Below are positions 32,119-41,791 of a DNA stretch of 64,000 nt, piece by piece. The translations under genes and the position numbers were made by a program. Source of the DNA: Pseudomonas sp. TNT3 (GTDB lineage: Bacteria; Pseudomonadota; Gammaproteobacteria; Pseudomonadales; Pseudomonadaceae); NCBI RefSeq assembly GCF_010095445.2, contig NZ_WFGV02000035.1, forward strand, positions 1-64,000. Direction: 5' to 3'. The notes under the pieces were generated by a model that was not told where the DNA came from, did no database searches, and saw nothing but the letters and a program-made list of their open reading frames with translations. Position 1 is the first letter of the stretch. Each line of letters starts with the position of its first letter.

Positions 32119-33507
32119 ATGACTCACAACAACAAAATCGGAGCTTTCAAGCTCAAAGCGCTTTGCTTCGCACTGCTGGGTAGCCTGGCCATTTTCAGCC
32201 AGGTGACGCTGGCGGCAACGGCTGAAGACGCGGCCAAGCTGTCGAAGAGTCTGACACCGTTCGGTGCCGAGCGCGCCGGTAACGCTGACGGCTCGATTCC
32301 CGCATGGGACGGTGGTTACACCAAGGTCGATCCGTCGTACAAGGAAGGCGGCAAGCGTAGCGACCCGTTCGCGGCAGACAAGCCGTTGTTCAGCATCACG
32401 TCAAAAAATCTCGCCCAATACGCTGGCAAACTCAGCGATGGCACCAAGGAGATGTTCAAGCGTTTCCCGGACACGTATCGCATCGACGTTTACCCGACAC
32501 GTCGTACGGCTGCCGCACCGCAATGGGTGTATGACAACACCCTGAAAAACGCCACGCGCGCCAAGCTGGTGGACAGCAGTGCTGGCCCGGTACCTCAAGG
32601 CGCGTTTGGCGGCATTCCGTTTCCGATCCCGCAAAACGGCGCCGAAGCCATGTGGAACCACGTACTGAATTGGCGTGGCACCTCGGTATCGATGCATTTC
32701 CGGCATTACCTGATGACTGCCGACGGCAAGCAGGTCATGACGACCGACGGGCAAGCCATTCAGGAGATGCCGTATTACTACCAGGATGGGACGCCGGAAT
32801 CGTTTGCCGGTGATTACTGGCTATTCCGACTGCTCAACGTCGGTCCGCCATTACGCGCTGGCGAGCAGATCATGGGGCGCACCAACATCAACGGCGACCT
32901 GTCCCAGGCGCACGTTTATCTGACCGGCCAACGCCGTGTGCGCAAATTGCCCAATGCTTGCTGCGATACGCCGACGCCCGCGACTGCCGGGGTGATGTCG
33001 TTCGACGAATTGAGCGTGTTCCAGGGCCGCATTGACCGCTTTAACTGGAAGCTCGTGGGCAAGCAGGAGATGTACATCCCCTACAACACGAACAAGGTGC
33101 AAACCGCCGCCAAACCGGAAGACCTGTTTCTCCCTCACCACATGAATCCGGATTACGTGCGCTGGGAGCTGCACCGGGTGTGGGTCGTGGAAGCGGACCT
33201 GGCACCGGGTAAGCGTCACCAGTTGCCGAAGGGCCGCTACTACCTTGATGAGGACACCTGGCAAGCCATGTTGGGCGACCGTTGGGATGCCAACGGCCAG
33301 CTCGCCAAGACGTTGTGGTCGTTGCCGGCGGTACTCCCTGACCTGCCCGCACAAGCGCAATTGTCCTCGGGCTTTTACGACCTGACCTCCGGCGCCTGGT
33401 TTATCCAGAACGTCTACACCGGCCAGTCGGAACAGTACGGCATGGTTGATCGCTACAAGGCCTCCGAGTTTTCACCGGCGGCGATGGCGGGTGCCGGCGT
33501 TCGTTGA
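32119..33507 (+). CDS. DUF1329 outer-membrane lipoprotein-associated family protein
   Basis: The 462-residue protein has a signal sequence (KALCFALLGSLAIFSQVTLAA) and the DUF1329 opening LTPFGAERAGNADGSIPAWDGG. Its fold in this family is LolB-like, suggesting lipid or hydrophobic-ligand handling in the periplasm or outer membrane. No lipobox cysteine is present at the expected place, so it is probably periplasmic rather than lipidated. ATG 32119 follows AAGAGG; a TTG at 32113 would add two residues. It lies 12 bp behind the DUF1302 gene, the usual pairing. Confidence 0.88.
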   Translation: MTHNNKIGAFKLKALCFALLGSLAIFSQVTLAATAEDAAKLSKSLTPFGAERAGNADGSIPAWDGGYTKVDPSYKEGGKRSDPFAADKPLFSITSKNLAQYAGKLSDGTKEMFKRFPDTYRIDVYPTRRTAAAPQWVYDNTLKNATRAKLVDSSAGPVPQGAFGGIPFPIPQNGAEAMWNHVLNWRGTSVSMHFRHYLMTADGKQVMTTDGQAIQEMPYYYQDGTPESFAGDYWLFRLLNVGPPLRAGEQIMGRTNINGDLSQAHVYLTGQRRVRKLPNACCDTPTPATAGVMSFDELSVFQGRIDRFNWKLVGKQEMYIPYNTNKVQTAAKPEDLFLPHHMNPDYVRWELHRVWVVEADLAPGKRHQLPKGRYYLDEDTWQAMLGDRWDANGQLAKTLWSLPAVLPDLPAQAQLSSGFYDLTSGAWFIQNVYTGQSEQYGMVDRYKASEFSPAAMAGAGVR

Positions 33508-33569
33508 GAAAGACCGGGTCGCGGTTTGCGAACCCTGATCCGGTTTCAAAAGGTTTTTCGAGGTCGGTA

Positions 33570-34664
33570 ATGAACAGAATCTGTCAGGTGGTTGGTCGGC
33601 TGATGTGTCTGATGGCATTGCCATTGGGCCTGGCGCATGCCGCATCGGTGGGCGACACGCTCGATACTCCGGCAATGCAGGCGCCACAAGCGAAATCAGC
33701 GGTGCTGCTGGACTTGGCTCGGGCAGGTGCGCGGCTGGTGGCGGTGGGTGAGCGGGGCATCGTGCTGCTTTCCGATGACCACGGCGTGAGCTGGCGTCAA
33801 GCGACGGTACCGGTTTCCGTCAGCCTGACGGCCGTGCAGTTTGTCGACGCCCTTACGGGCTGGGCCGTCGGGCATGCGGGTGTTGTATTGGTCACGCATG
33901 ACGGTGGAGAGCACTGGGTGGTGCAACTCGATGGCCTGCGTGCCGCACAGCTGGAGCTGGTAAGCGCTCGTCAGCAACTGCCATCGGCCAACGATCAGGT
34001 TGCCGCCGCCGCACGGGTGCAAACGGCTGAACGACTGGCCAGCGATGGGGCTGACAAGCCGTTTCTCGCTGTGCAATTTGTTGACGACCGACACGGCCTG
34101 ATCGTGGGTGCGTATGGCCTTGCCTTCCGAACCGACGATGGCGGCACCACCTGGCATTCCATCATGGGGGACATTGATAACCCGATGGGTGCGCACTTGT
34201 CTGCGATCACTCAACAGGGACAGCACTGGTTTCTGGCGGGAGAGCAGGGCTACCTCGCTCGTTCCGACGACGCCGGCCATTCATTCACGCCGTTGGACAG
34301 TCCTTACACCGGGAGCTTCTTCACCGCGCAAACGGGCGACAACGGTGTGTTGCTGGTGGCCGGGTTAAAGGGCAATGCGTTTGTCTCGAGTGACCTGGGC
34401 CAAAGCTTTCAGCCTGCACCGGTCTCGATGCCGGTGTCGTTCAGCGATGCCATTCGTACCGACGACGGCCAGTTGTTGCTGGTCAATCAGAGTGGCGCCT
34501 TGTTTCGCACCGACAACCCGTCCGGCGCGACGCTTGTGCCCTATGGCAAACCGCTCGGCAAGCCCGTCTCCAGCGTTATCCAGGCCGCCGATGGCAGCCT
34601 GACGCTGGCGGGTTTCACTGGATTGACGCGCCTGTCGCCGTCAGTCGCCAACGCTTCGGAGTGA
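33570..34664 (+). CDS. YCF48/BNR-repeat periplasmic protein
   Basis: The 364-residue protein starts at ATG 33570 behind GAGG, and a signal peptide ends at LGLAHAA. The rest consists of beta-propeller repeats of the YCF48/BNR type, visible as LSDDHGVSWRQ, VTHDGGEHWVV, RTDDGGTTWHS, RSDDAGHSFTP and VSSDLGQSFQP. In bacteria such proteins are commonly encoded between DUF1329 and RND genes. They may form a periplasmic assembly or adaptor factor for the transport complex, but no activity is known. It ends 4 bp before the RND gene. Confidence 0.85.
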   Translation: MNRICQVVGRLMCLMALPLGLAHAASVGDTLDTPAMQAPQAKSAVLLDLARAGARLVAVGERGIVLLSDDHGVSWRQATVPVSVSLTAVQFVDALTGWAVGHAGVVLVTHDGGEHWVVQLDGLRAAQLELVSARQQLPSANDQVAAAARVQTAERLASDGADKPFLAVQFVDDRHGLIVGAYGLAFRTDDGGTTWHSIMGDIDNPMGAHLSAITQQGQHWFLAGEQGYLARSDDAGHSFTPLDSPYTGSFFTAQTGDNGVLLVAGLKGNAFVSSDLGQSFQPAPVSMPVSFSDAIRTDDGQLLLVNQSGALFRTDNPSGATLVPYGKPLGKPVSSVIQAADGSLTLAGFTGLTRLSPSVANASE

Positions 34665-34668
34665 GGTT

Positions 34669-37137
34669 ATGAAGTCTTTCGACAACGCCACGGCAAGCCT
34701 GGCGAATTTCGATCCACGCTCCGGTTCAGTGGTAGAGCGCACGCTGTTCAATCACCGCCTGTGGGTCCTTGTGTTATGTGTACTGACGACCCTGGTGCTG
34801 GGTTATCAAGCCACTCGTATCGAGCTCAATGCCAGCTTCGAAAAGATGATTCCCACGCAGCAGCCCTACATTGCGAATTATCTTGAGCACCAGAAACAGC
34901 TCACGGGTTTAGGCAACGCACTGCGGATCGTCGTAGCCAACAAACACGGCGATATCTACGACGCCGAGTACCTGAAAACCCTGCAAGCCCTGAGCGACAA
35001 ACTCTACCTGATGCCGGGTGTCGATCGAGCGTACATGAAGTCGCTGTGGACACCGGCCACGCGCTGGGTCGCGGTGACTGAAGAGGGCCTCGATGGCGGC
35101 CCGGTGATACCGGATGACTACAGCGGCACCGCTGCTAACCTCGATGCACTGCGGCGCAATGTGCAGCGCTCCAACGAGCTTGGCCAACTGGTAGCTCTTG
35201 ACCAGACCTCGAGCATCATTTACGTGCCGCTACTGGCCGCCACTTCGGATGGAAGGCCGCTGGATTACGCGGTTCTGTCCGAGCAACTGGAGACGCTACG
35301 CAGCACTTATCAAAGCGATGACATCGACATTCGTATCACCGGTTTCGCGAAAAAAGTCGGTGACTTGATTGCCGGCCTGAAGCAGATCCTGCTGTTCTTC
35401 GCCGTCGCGATCCTGATCACCACCGCCGTGCTGTTCTGGTACACCCGCTGCTTGCGCAGTACGGTGCTGGTGGTGTTGTGCTCGCTGGTGGCGGTGGTCT
35501 GGCAGCTCGGGTTGCTGCCATTGCTGAACTACCAGTTGGACCCGTATTCCGTGCTGGTGCCATTTCTGGTGTTTGCCATTGGTATGAGCCACGGCGCGCA
35601 GAAAATGAACGGCATCATGCAGGACATCGGGCGGGGCATGCACCGGGTGGTGGCGGCGCGATTCACCTTTCGACGCCTATTCCTTGCCGGGCTGACAGCG
35701 CTGCTGTGCGATGCCGTGGGTTTTGCGGTGCTGATGTTGATCAAAATCCAGGTCATTCAAGACCTCGCGGTCATCGCCAGTATCGGCGTGGCCGTGCTGA
35801 TTTTCACCAACCTGATTTTGCTGCCGGTGTTGCTCTCTTATGTCGGTGTGACGCCCCGCGCCGCGCAACTGAGCCTCAAAAGCGAGCAAGCCGAGCAAAC
35901 GGGCCAGACGCGCCATGCGTTCTGGCGTTTTCTGGACCTGTTCACTCATCGGCGTTGGGCGAGCTTGTGCATCGCTATCAGCCTCGCATTGGCAGCAGTC
36001 GGCTTTGTAGTCAGCCTGCAACTGAAAATCGGTGACCTCGACGCCGGTGCACCGGAGTTGCGTGCGGACTCGCGCTACAACCAGGACGATGCCTATCTGA
36101 CCCGTCATTACGGCGCCAGCAGCGACCTGTTCGCGGTGATGGTGAAAACCCCGGCCAGCAGCTGCGCGCGCTACGACATCCTGGCTAAAGTCGATGCCCT
36201 GGACTGGCAATTGCGCGCCTTGCCGGGCGTTGATTCGACCAATTCACTGGCGTTGCTGAACCGGCGGATGCTGGTGGGCCTTAGTGAAGGCAATCCCAAG
36301 TGGTACGAGCTGCAAAACAATCAGGCGATGCTCAATATGATCACCGCCAGCGCGCCGCGTGGCTTGTACAACGAAGATTGCAGCCTGTTGACCTTGTACG
36401 CCTATCTCACCGACCACAAGGCCGAAACGCTGACCCGCCTGGTCGACCACGTGGAAAAATTTGCCGCCGAGAACAACACCGGGGAAGTGCAATTCCTCCT
36501 GGCGGCAGGCAACGCCGGCATCGAAGCGGCGACCAACATCGTGGTCAAACAAGCCAACCGCGAGATGCTCATTTGGGTTTACGGCGCGGTCATTGTGCTG
36601 TGCCTGATTACTTTCCGCTCCTGGCGCGCGACGTTGTGCGCCGTGATTCCGCTGATGCTCACGTCCATCCTCTGCGAAGCCTTGATGGTCTGGCTGAATA
36701 TCGGTGTGAAAGTCGCCACGCTGCCTGTCATCGCCCTGGGTGTCGGCATCGGCGTCGACTATGCGTTGTACGTGATGAGCATTCTCCTGGGTCATCTGCG
36801 TCAGGGGGCAAGCCTGTCCGAAGCGTATTACCGGGCACTCGTTTCCACCGGCAAGGTGGTGATGCTGACCGGTATCACCTTGGCCATCGGTGTAGCGACC
36901 TGGACGTTTTCACCCATCAAGTTCCAGGCCGACATGGGCGTGCTGCTGGCCTTCATGTTTGTCTGGAACATGGTCGGCGCATTGGTATTGCTGCCGGCGC
37001 TGGCGTACTTCCTGCTACCCGCACGCCGCCAGGTGCAGGGAGCTGATGCGCCGATACACATCACGGAGGGTCCTGAGAAGGCAGTGGTTGCGGACGTCCT
37101 CCACCGGGAAATAAAGGAGCACTGTCTTGGTCGCTGA
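34669..37137 (+). CDS. RND/MMPL-family transporter
   Basis: This 822-residue protein has the RND layout: TM1 near 31-49, a first periplasmic domain, a block of six helices around 225-400, a second TM and periplasmic domain (about 425-630) and a final helix block ending near 785. The segment GVGIGVDYALYVMS in the last block is typical of the MMPL/HpnN-like group. It is shorter than multidrug RND pumps, and no adaptor (MFP) gene is present. With DUF1302, DUF1329 and YCF48 proteins it probably moves a hydrophobic compound across or between membranes; direction is unknown. Its end overlaps the next start by 11 bp. Confidence 0.9.
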   Translation: MKSFDNATASLANFDPRSGSVVERTLFNHRLWVLVLCVLTTLVLGYQATRIELNASFEKMIPTQQPYIANYLEHQKQLTGLGNALRIVVANKHGDIYDAEYLKTLQALSDKLYLMPGVDRAYMKSLWTPATRWVAVTEEGLDGGPVIPDDYSGTAANLDALRRNVQRSNELGQLVALDQTSSIIYVPLLAATSDGRPLDYAVLSEQLETLRSTYQSDDIDIRITGFAKKVGDLIAGLKQILLFFAVAILITTAVLFWYTRCLRSTVLVVLCSLVAVVWQLGLLPLLNYQLDPYSVLVPFLVFAIGMSHGAQKMNGIMQDIGRGMHRVVAARFTFRRLFLAGLTALLCDAVGFAVLMLIKIQVIQDLAVIASIGVAVLIFTNLILLPVLLSYVGVTPRAAQLSLKSEQAEQTGQTRHAFWRFLDLFTHRRWASLCIAISLALAAVGFVVSLQLKIGDLDAGAPELRADSRYNQDDAYLTRHYGASSDLFAVMVKTPASSCARYDILAKVDALDWQLRALPGVDSTNSLALLNRRMLVGLSEGNPKWYELQNNQAMLNMITASAPRGLYNEDCSLLTLYAYLTDHKAETLTRLVDHVEKFAAENNTGEVQFLLAAGNAGIEAATNIVVKQANREMLIWVYGAVIVLCLITFRSWRATLCAVIPLMLTSILCEALMVWLNIGVKVATLPVIALGVGIGVDYALYVMSILLGHLRQGASLSEAYYRALVSTGKVVMLTGITLAIGVATWTFSPIKFQADMGVLLAFMFVWNMVGALVLLPALAYFLLPARRQVQGADAPIHITEGPEKAVVADVLHREIKEHCLGR

Positions 37138-38371
37138 TACCTTCGCAAAGCCCGTCCGGCAAGCCGGATTGGCGCAATCGCTATTGCTGCTGTTCGGCAG
37201 CTGCTTGCCGGTGTTGGGCGCCGTGTTGCTGGCCCCCGTGTTGCCGAGGATGCAGGCGCATTTTGCCAGCGTCGACGGCAGCGCCGTGCTGGTCCCTATC
37301 GTACTGACGCTGCCGGCATTGATGATTGCGTTGCTGGCACCGTTCGCCGGGCTGATCGCCGATCGACTGGGGCGTAAGCCGTTACTGCTGGCGAGCATGG
37401 TGCTGTATGTCCTCTGTGGCGTGTTGCCGCTGTGGCTCGACTCGCTGCACGCGATCGTGCTCAGTCGGGCGGGCATTGGTTTGGCCGAGGCGGGCATCAT
37501 GACCTGCTGCACCACGCTGATGGGTGACTACTACAGCGGTGCCAAACGCGAGCGTCTGTTTGCCTTGCAGATGGTTGCGACGTCGTTGTCGGCGGCGGCG
37601 TTCATCGCGCTGGGAGGCTTCCTGGGACAAAACGACTGGCGTACGCCGTTTGCGTTGTACGCGGTGGGCCTGATTTTTCTCCCGCTGATGGCCTGGCAGC
37701 TGTGGGAGCCGCAAGCCCGCACGCAGCCTGAGCAACCGACGCCGCCATTGTCGACCGGGAAGTTTCCGTGGCGCGTGCTTACGCCCCTGTATGGGTTGTC
37801 GTTACTGGCCGGTTTGAGCTTGTTCATCGTGCCGGTGCAGGCCGGCTATCTGCTTAATCTGCTGCATGTGGATGCCCCGCAACAAATCGGCATGACCATG
37901 GGGGCCAACCAACTGGGCGTGCTCGTCGGTGCGCTGAGTTTTCGTTTGTTCAGCGGGATTCGCGGGCAGTACCTGCTGCTCATTGCCTACGCACTGGCGG
38001 GCATCGGCGGGCTGTTGATGGCGGCTGCCACAACCCATATGCAGGTCGTGGTTGCTGTGACGATCAATGGTCTGGGCATCGGATTGATGCTGCCAACCCT
38101 GATCACCTGGATCATGTCACACGTCAGTTTCCATCACCGCGGGCAGGCGGCCGGGTGTTTCACCGCGGCCATTTTTGCCGGCGAATTTATCAGCCCTCTC
38201 GTTGTTCTTGGCATCACCCGTGGTGACTCCATGGCGCTTCCTCAGGCACTGGCCATCGTGGGTAGCCTGCAACTGTTGGTGGCGGTGTTTTGTCTGGCCG
38301 TGCCCAGGCTTGGTGGTCTGCTGCGCGGCGCAAACGGGGCCGGTGGCACGACCATGGCCGACGAAAACTGA
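37127..38371 (+). CDS. MFS transporter
   Basis: The 414-residue, 12-helix carrier starts at TTG 37127, eight nucleotides behind AAGGAG; the start lies inside the end of the RND gene, so translation is coupled. It has LIADRLGRKPLLLASM between TM2 and TM3, and the TM4-5 region RAGIGLAEAGIMTCCTTLMGDYY. It lacks the DGFD signature of the AAHS carriers in the ferulate region and looks more like a DHA1-type or sugar-acid/aromatic carrier. It is probably the inner-membrane uptake or efflux carrier of the pathway; the substrate is unknown. Confidence 0.87.
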   Translation: MVADTFAKPVRQAGLAQSLLLLFGSCLPVLGAVLLAPVLPRMQAHFASVDGSAVLVPIVLTLPALMIALLAPFAGLIADRLGRKPLLLASMVLYVLCGVLPLWLDSLHAIVLSRAGIGLAEAGIMTCCTTLMGDYYSGAKRERLFALQMVATSLSAAAFIALGGFLGQNDWRTPFALYAVGLIFLPLMAWQLWEPQARTQPEQPTPPLSTGKFPWRVLTPLYGLSLLAGLSLFIVPVQAGYLLNLLHVDAPQQIGMTMGANQLGVLVGALSFRLFSGIRGQYLLLIAYALAGIGGLLMAAATTHMQVVVAVTINGLGIGLMLPTLITWIMSHVSFHHRGQAAGCFTAAIFAGEFISPLVVLGITRGDSMALPQALAIVGSLQLLVAVFCLAVPRLGGLLRGANGAGGTTMADEN

Positions 38372-38385
38372 AACGAGGATTTTCC

Positions 38386-38967
38386 ATGCAAGCGCTTCCT
38401 GAATTCAAACGAGTGGTCACCGGTCACGATCAGCAGGGCCAGGCCATCATCGCCAGCAACGGGCCGACGCCTAACGTCTTCCCGCTATCGGCGGTGCCGG
38501 GCACGGTGTTTTATGAACTGTGGAACAGTACTGCCAGCCCCGCTTTGCTCGACAACGCCAGCGACCCAAGCAACAAGCCATTGCAACTCAGCCCCGTGGC
38601 TGGGGGCAGTGTCATCCGGGTGGTGGATATTCCACCGGACAGCGTGCAGAACCAGGTCAGCGCCGACGATGCCGCGGCGGTTTTCGCCGAAATAGGTGAA
38701 GTCCATGCAGGCACCGGTCAACGTGACTCCAAACATAAGTTGATGCACCGCACCGAGACCCTCGACTACGGCATCGTCACCGAAGGTGAAGTGTGGCTGG
38801 TGCTGGATGAGGAAGAGGTGCACCTCAAACGCGGCGATGTGGTGGTTCAACGCGGCACCAATCACGCCTGGAGCAACCGCACCGAAGCGATGGCACGCAT
38901 GGTCTTCATTCTGCTCGACGGGCGCTATGCCACTGAATTGAGCAACATCAAGGGAGCATCGGCATGA
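38386..38967 (+). CDS. Single-domain cupin protein
   Basis: The 193-residue protein starts at ATG 38386 behind GAGG. Its C-terminal half carries a cupin barrel: HKLMHRTETLDYGIVTEGEVWLVLDEEEVHLKRGDVVVQRGTNHAWSN supplies the two motifs with metal-ligand histidines and glutamates. It is far shorter than gentisate 1,2-dioxygenase and has one cupin. Such proteins are regularly encoded in aromatic-degradation operons with FAH-family genes, and may be dioxygenases, isomerases or metal-binding helpers. The stop overlaps the start of the FAH gene (ATGA). Confidence 0.85.
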   Translation: MQALPEFKRVVTGHDQQGQAIIASNGPTPNVFPLSAVPGTVFYELWNSTASPALLDNASDPSNKPLQLSPVAGGSVIRVVDIPPDSVQNQVSADDAAAVFAEIGEVHAGTGQRDSKHKLMHRTETLDYGIVTEGEVWLVLDEEEVHLKRGDVVVQRGTNHAWSNRTEAMARMVFILLDGRYATELSNIKGASA

Positions 38968-39947
38968 AGCTCGCCACCCTGAAAAACGGCCATCGCGATG
39001 GTCAGCTCGTGGTGGTCTCACGGGATCTCGCCTGGGCGCTGGATGCCAGTTCTGTGGCGCTTACCCTGCAAGAGGCCATCGAAAACTGGAGTAGCGCCGA
39101 GCCTCGCTTGCAGCTGCTGTCGAAGCAGTTGAATGCGGGCGAGGCGGCGGAGGCCTTTGCCTTCGACCCCGCCCAGGCGATGGCGCCATTGCCCCGCGCT
39201 TATCAATGGTGCGATGGCTCGGCCTTTCTCAGCCACGGTGCGCTGATGCAGAAAGCGTTCAATCTCGATCCTATCGACGGGGTCGAACGCACGCCGCTGA
39301 TGTACCAGGGGGCCGGCGATGATTTCATTGGCGCACGGGACGATATCGCTTTGCCGAGCGAGAGTCAGGGCATCGACTTCGAAGGCGAGTTTGTGGTGCT
39401 GGTGGATGATGTGCCTATGGGCTGCGACGCCGAGCAGGCGCAGCAACACATCAAGCTGATCCTGCAAATCAACGACGTCAGTTTGCGCGCCCTGGCCCCT
39501 CGGGAAATGAGTACGGGTTTTGGATTCCTGCAGGCCAAACCGTCCTCCAGCTTCGCTCCGCTGGCCATCACACCGGACGAATTGGGCAATGCCTGGCGCG
39601 ACGGCCGTGTGCATTTGCCTTTGCAGGTGCACTGGAATGGCCAGTGGTTTGGTCATCCGCACGGCGGGCAGATGAACTTCAGTTTCGGTCAGTTAATCGC
39701 TCACGCCGCGCTCACTCGCAGGCTGCGTGCCGGCACGCTGATGGGTTCCGGAACGGTTTCCAATGCCGAAAGAAGCGCGGGATCGGCATGCATCGCCGAG
39801 CGTCGCGCCATCGAGATGATTGAGCATGGTGCCGCCCAGACCGGCTACATGCGCTTTGGTGACCGCGTGCACATGGATGTCACGGGCAGCGATGGCCAGT
39901 CGCTGTTCGGTGCAATCGATCAGCGCATCGTTCAGGCTCAGGACTGA
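38964..39947 (+). CDS. Fumarylacetoacetate hydrolase (FAH) family enzyme
   Basis: The 327-residue protein has the FAH-family C-terminal domain, with the acidic metal-ligand segments DFEGEFVVLVDD and the later GTLMGSGTVSNAE loop. This longer form carries an N-terminal domain of about 100 residues, like fumarylacetoacetase-type enzymes (RAYQWCDGSAFLSHGALMQKAF). FAH enzymes cleave C-C bonds in beta-diketo acids or hydrate/decarboxylate dienoates, the late steps of aromatic pathways. Here it would act on the ring-fission product or a derivative. Its exact reaction cannot be assigned. Confidence 0.88.
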   Translation: MKLATLKNGHRDGQLVVVSRDLAWALDASSVALTLQEAIENWSSAEPRLQLLSKQLNAGEAAEAFAFDPAQAMAPLPRAYQWCDGSAFLSHGALMQKAFNLDPIDGVERTPLMYQGAGDDFIGARDDIALPSESQGIDFEGEFVVLVDDVPMGCDAEQAQQHIKLILQINDVSLRALAPREMSTGFGFLQAKPSSSFAPLAITPDELGNAWRDGRVHLPLQVHWNGQWFGHPHGGQMNFSFGQLIAHAALTRRLRAGTLMGSGTVSNAERSAGSACIAERRAIEMIEHGAAQTGYMRFGDRVHMDVTGSDGQSLFGAIDQRIVQAQD

Positions 39948-39957
39948 GGAGCGGCAT

Positions 39958-40956
39958 ATGCGTGTGTTGATTACCGGTGCCAATGGGTTTGTCGGGCGTG
40001 AGCTGGTGCGTTGCCTGCTGGCGGTTGGCCGCTTGCGAGGGCAGGCCATTGGTTCGTTGCTGGTACTGGATAAAGACTTGCAGGACTTGCCGGAGGACAC
40101 CCGTCTTCGCCGTCATTTCGGCAGCGTGACGGATCCGGCCTTGATGCGTCGGGTCTTGGCCGACGGCATTGATGTGGTGTTCCATCTGGTCAGTGTTCCA
40201 GGTGGCGCCGCGGAAGAGCATTACGAACTCGGTTACCAGGTCAATCTGCTGGCCAGCCTGGAATTGCTCAACCAACTGCGCAACAAAACCCGGCCGCCAG
40301 TTTTGGTGTATGCGAGCAGTGTTGCGGTGTACGGCGGGGTGCTTCCCGCGCGAATGAACGAGACAGCTGAACTGCACCCCGAACTGTCCTATGGCACCCA
40401 CAAAGCCATGGTGGAAAGCGCCATCAGTGATCTTGCCCGACGGGGAGATGTTGACGGACGTGTGTTACGCCTGCCTGGCATCGTCGCCCGGCCTCGCGAA
40501 CCCAATGGGTTGCGCTCTGCATTCATGAGCGACCTGATGCGAGCCTTTGCCGAAGATGAACCCTATCAATGCCCGGTCTCGCCAGAGGCAACGGCGTGGT
40601 GGATGTCCTCCCGCTGTTGCGTGAACAACCTGATCCACGCTGCAGGACTGGAAGGTACCTTGCTCGCGGCACAGCGCGTATGGCAGTTGCCGGTGCTGCA
40701 TTTGTCGATTGCCCAGGTCATCGACGCATTGGCTGAGCGCTATGGGCAAGAGCGTCGCGCATTGATCAGCCATGCGCCCGACGCCAGGCTGGAAGCATTG
40801 TTCGGACGTATGCCGCCGTTGAAAACGCCGCAGGCGCGCGCCGCCGGTTTCAACCATGACCGCAATGCTGCAACGCTGGTCCGCAATGCCCTTAATCCTT
40901 CGAATCCCCGACATTCGCCACTGAACGGAGACACGTTTCATGTCGCAGCCAACTAA
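39958..40956 (+). CDS. NAD-dependent epimerase/dehydrogenase (extended SDR)
   Basis: The 332-residue protein opens with MRVLITGANGFVGRELV, the NAD-binding GxxGxxG of extended short-chain dehydrogenases. The catalytic Ser and the YxxxK are in ASSVAVYGG and ELSYGTHKAM. It resembles D-erythronate-dehydrogenase-like members of the epimerase family (PRxPNGLRSAFMSDLMR segment). It would oxidise or reduce a hydroxyl of a pathway intermediate. ATG 39958 lies 10 bp behind the FAH gene; its end overlaps the cyclase gene by 17 bp. Confidence 0.87.
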   Translation: MRVLITGANGFVGRELVRCLLAVGRLRGQAIGSLLVLDKDLQDLPEDTRLRRHFGSVTDPALMRRVLADGIDVVFHLVSVPGGAAEEHYELGYQVNLLASLELLNQLRNKTRPPVLVYASSVAVYGGVLPARMNETAELHPELSYGTHKAMVESAISDLARRGDVDGRVLRLPGIVARPREPNGLRSAFMSDLMRAFAEDEPYQCPVSPEATAWWMSSRCCVNNLIHAAGLEGTLLAAQRVWQLPVLHLSIAQVIDALAERYGQERRALISHAPDARLEALFGRMPPLKTPQARAAGFNHDRNAATLVRNALNPSNPRHSPLNGDTFHVAAN

Positions 40957-41734
40957 GCCAAAACGTCGTCTCGTCGACCTTTCGGTCACCCTCGACAATA
41001 ACCCCTATACCGATCCGCCACCGTTACTGCCGAAGATCGATTACATGGATCACCAGCAAGGCTGGCCCGAAATGGCCGCAATGTTCCCAGGCTTGCAACT
41101 TGAGCAGATGCCGGGAAACGAATCCTGGGCCGCAGAGCGACTGCACATCACCACACACAGCGGTACGCACATGGATGCGCCTTGGCATTACGCGTCGACC
41201 ACCAATGGGGGGCAGCCGGCTTTTGGTATCGATGAGCTGCCGCTCGACTGGTGCCTGCAACCCGGTGTGAAACTGGATTTTCGGCACATGGCCGATGGTC
41301 ATGTGGTGACCGCTGACGAAATGGAAGCTGAGCTTGCGCGCATTGGCCACGCGTTGCGGCCATTGGACATCGTGCTGATCAACACCCGTGCCGGCGCGTT
41401 GTTCGGCCAGCCGGGATATCTCGATGCCGGCGTCGGCATCGGTCGTGAAGCCACGATGTATCTGCTCGAGCGAGGGGTGCGTGTCGTAGGTACCGACGCC
41501 TGGAGTTGGGATGCACCGTTCAAGTACACCCGTGAACGTTTTGCAGCCGACGGCGACGCCTCGATTATTTGGGAAGGGCACAAGGCCGGACGCGATATCG
41601 GGTATGGGCAAATGGAAAAACTGGCCAACCTGGAGTCCCTGCCATCGAGTGGCTTCGTGGTGTCGTGCTTCCCTTACAAGATCAAGCACGCATCGGCCGG
41701 GTTTGTTCGGGCAGTGGCGATATTCGAAGAGTAG
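40940..41734 (+). CDS. Cyclase-family metal-dependent hydrolase (kynurenine formamidase/isatin hydrolase type)
   Basis: The 264-residue protein has the family signature HITTHSGTHMDAPWHY near residues 69-84, which contains the HxGTHxDxPxH metal-binding motif shared by kynurenine formamidase and isatin hydrolase. A conserved GTDAWSWDAPF follows. These Mn or Zn enzymes hydrolyse amides, lactams or enol-lactones. In this operon it could open a cyclic intermediate or hydrolyse an amide of the substrate. It is the last tightly packed gene of the run starting at 29228. Confidence 0.88.
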   Translation: MSQPTKPKRRLVDLSVTLDNNPYTDPPPLLPKIDYMDHQQGWPEMAAMFPGLQLEQMPGNESWAAERLHITTHSGTHMDAPWHYASTTNGGQPAFGIDELPLDWCLQPGVKLDFRHMADGHVVTADEMEAELARIGHALRPLDIVLINTRAGALFGQPGYLDAGVGIGREATMYLLERGVRVVGTDAWSWDAPFKYTRERFAADGDASIIWEGHKAGRDIGYGQMEKLANLESLPSSGFVVSCFPYKIKHASAGFVRAVAIFEE

Positions 41735-41791
41735 GGCGCCTGCGGAAAATGCAGAAACAGGTCTCGGACCCACACAATAAGAGAAAAGAAC

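Noticed and set aside
30385..32127. 580-codon open frame on the minus strand
   Set aside because: It lies entirely antisense to the DUF1302 gene, has no family-like motifs, and reflects GC-rich codon bias. The same applies to long antisense frames at 1178-2416 (partly same-strand shadow), 15331-16368, 23090-24316 and 41819-43033.
38386..38967. Cupin as gentisate 1,2-dioxygenase
   Set aside because: It is about 190 residues with one cupin unit, against about 340 with two for gentisate dioxygenase, and lacks the expected N-terminal domain.
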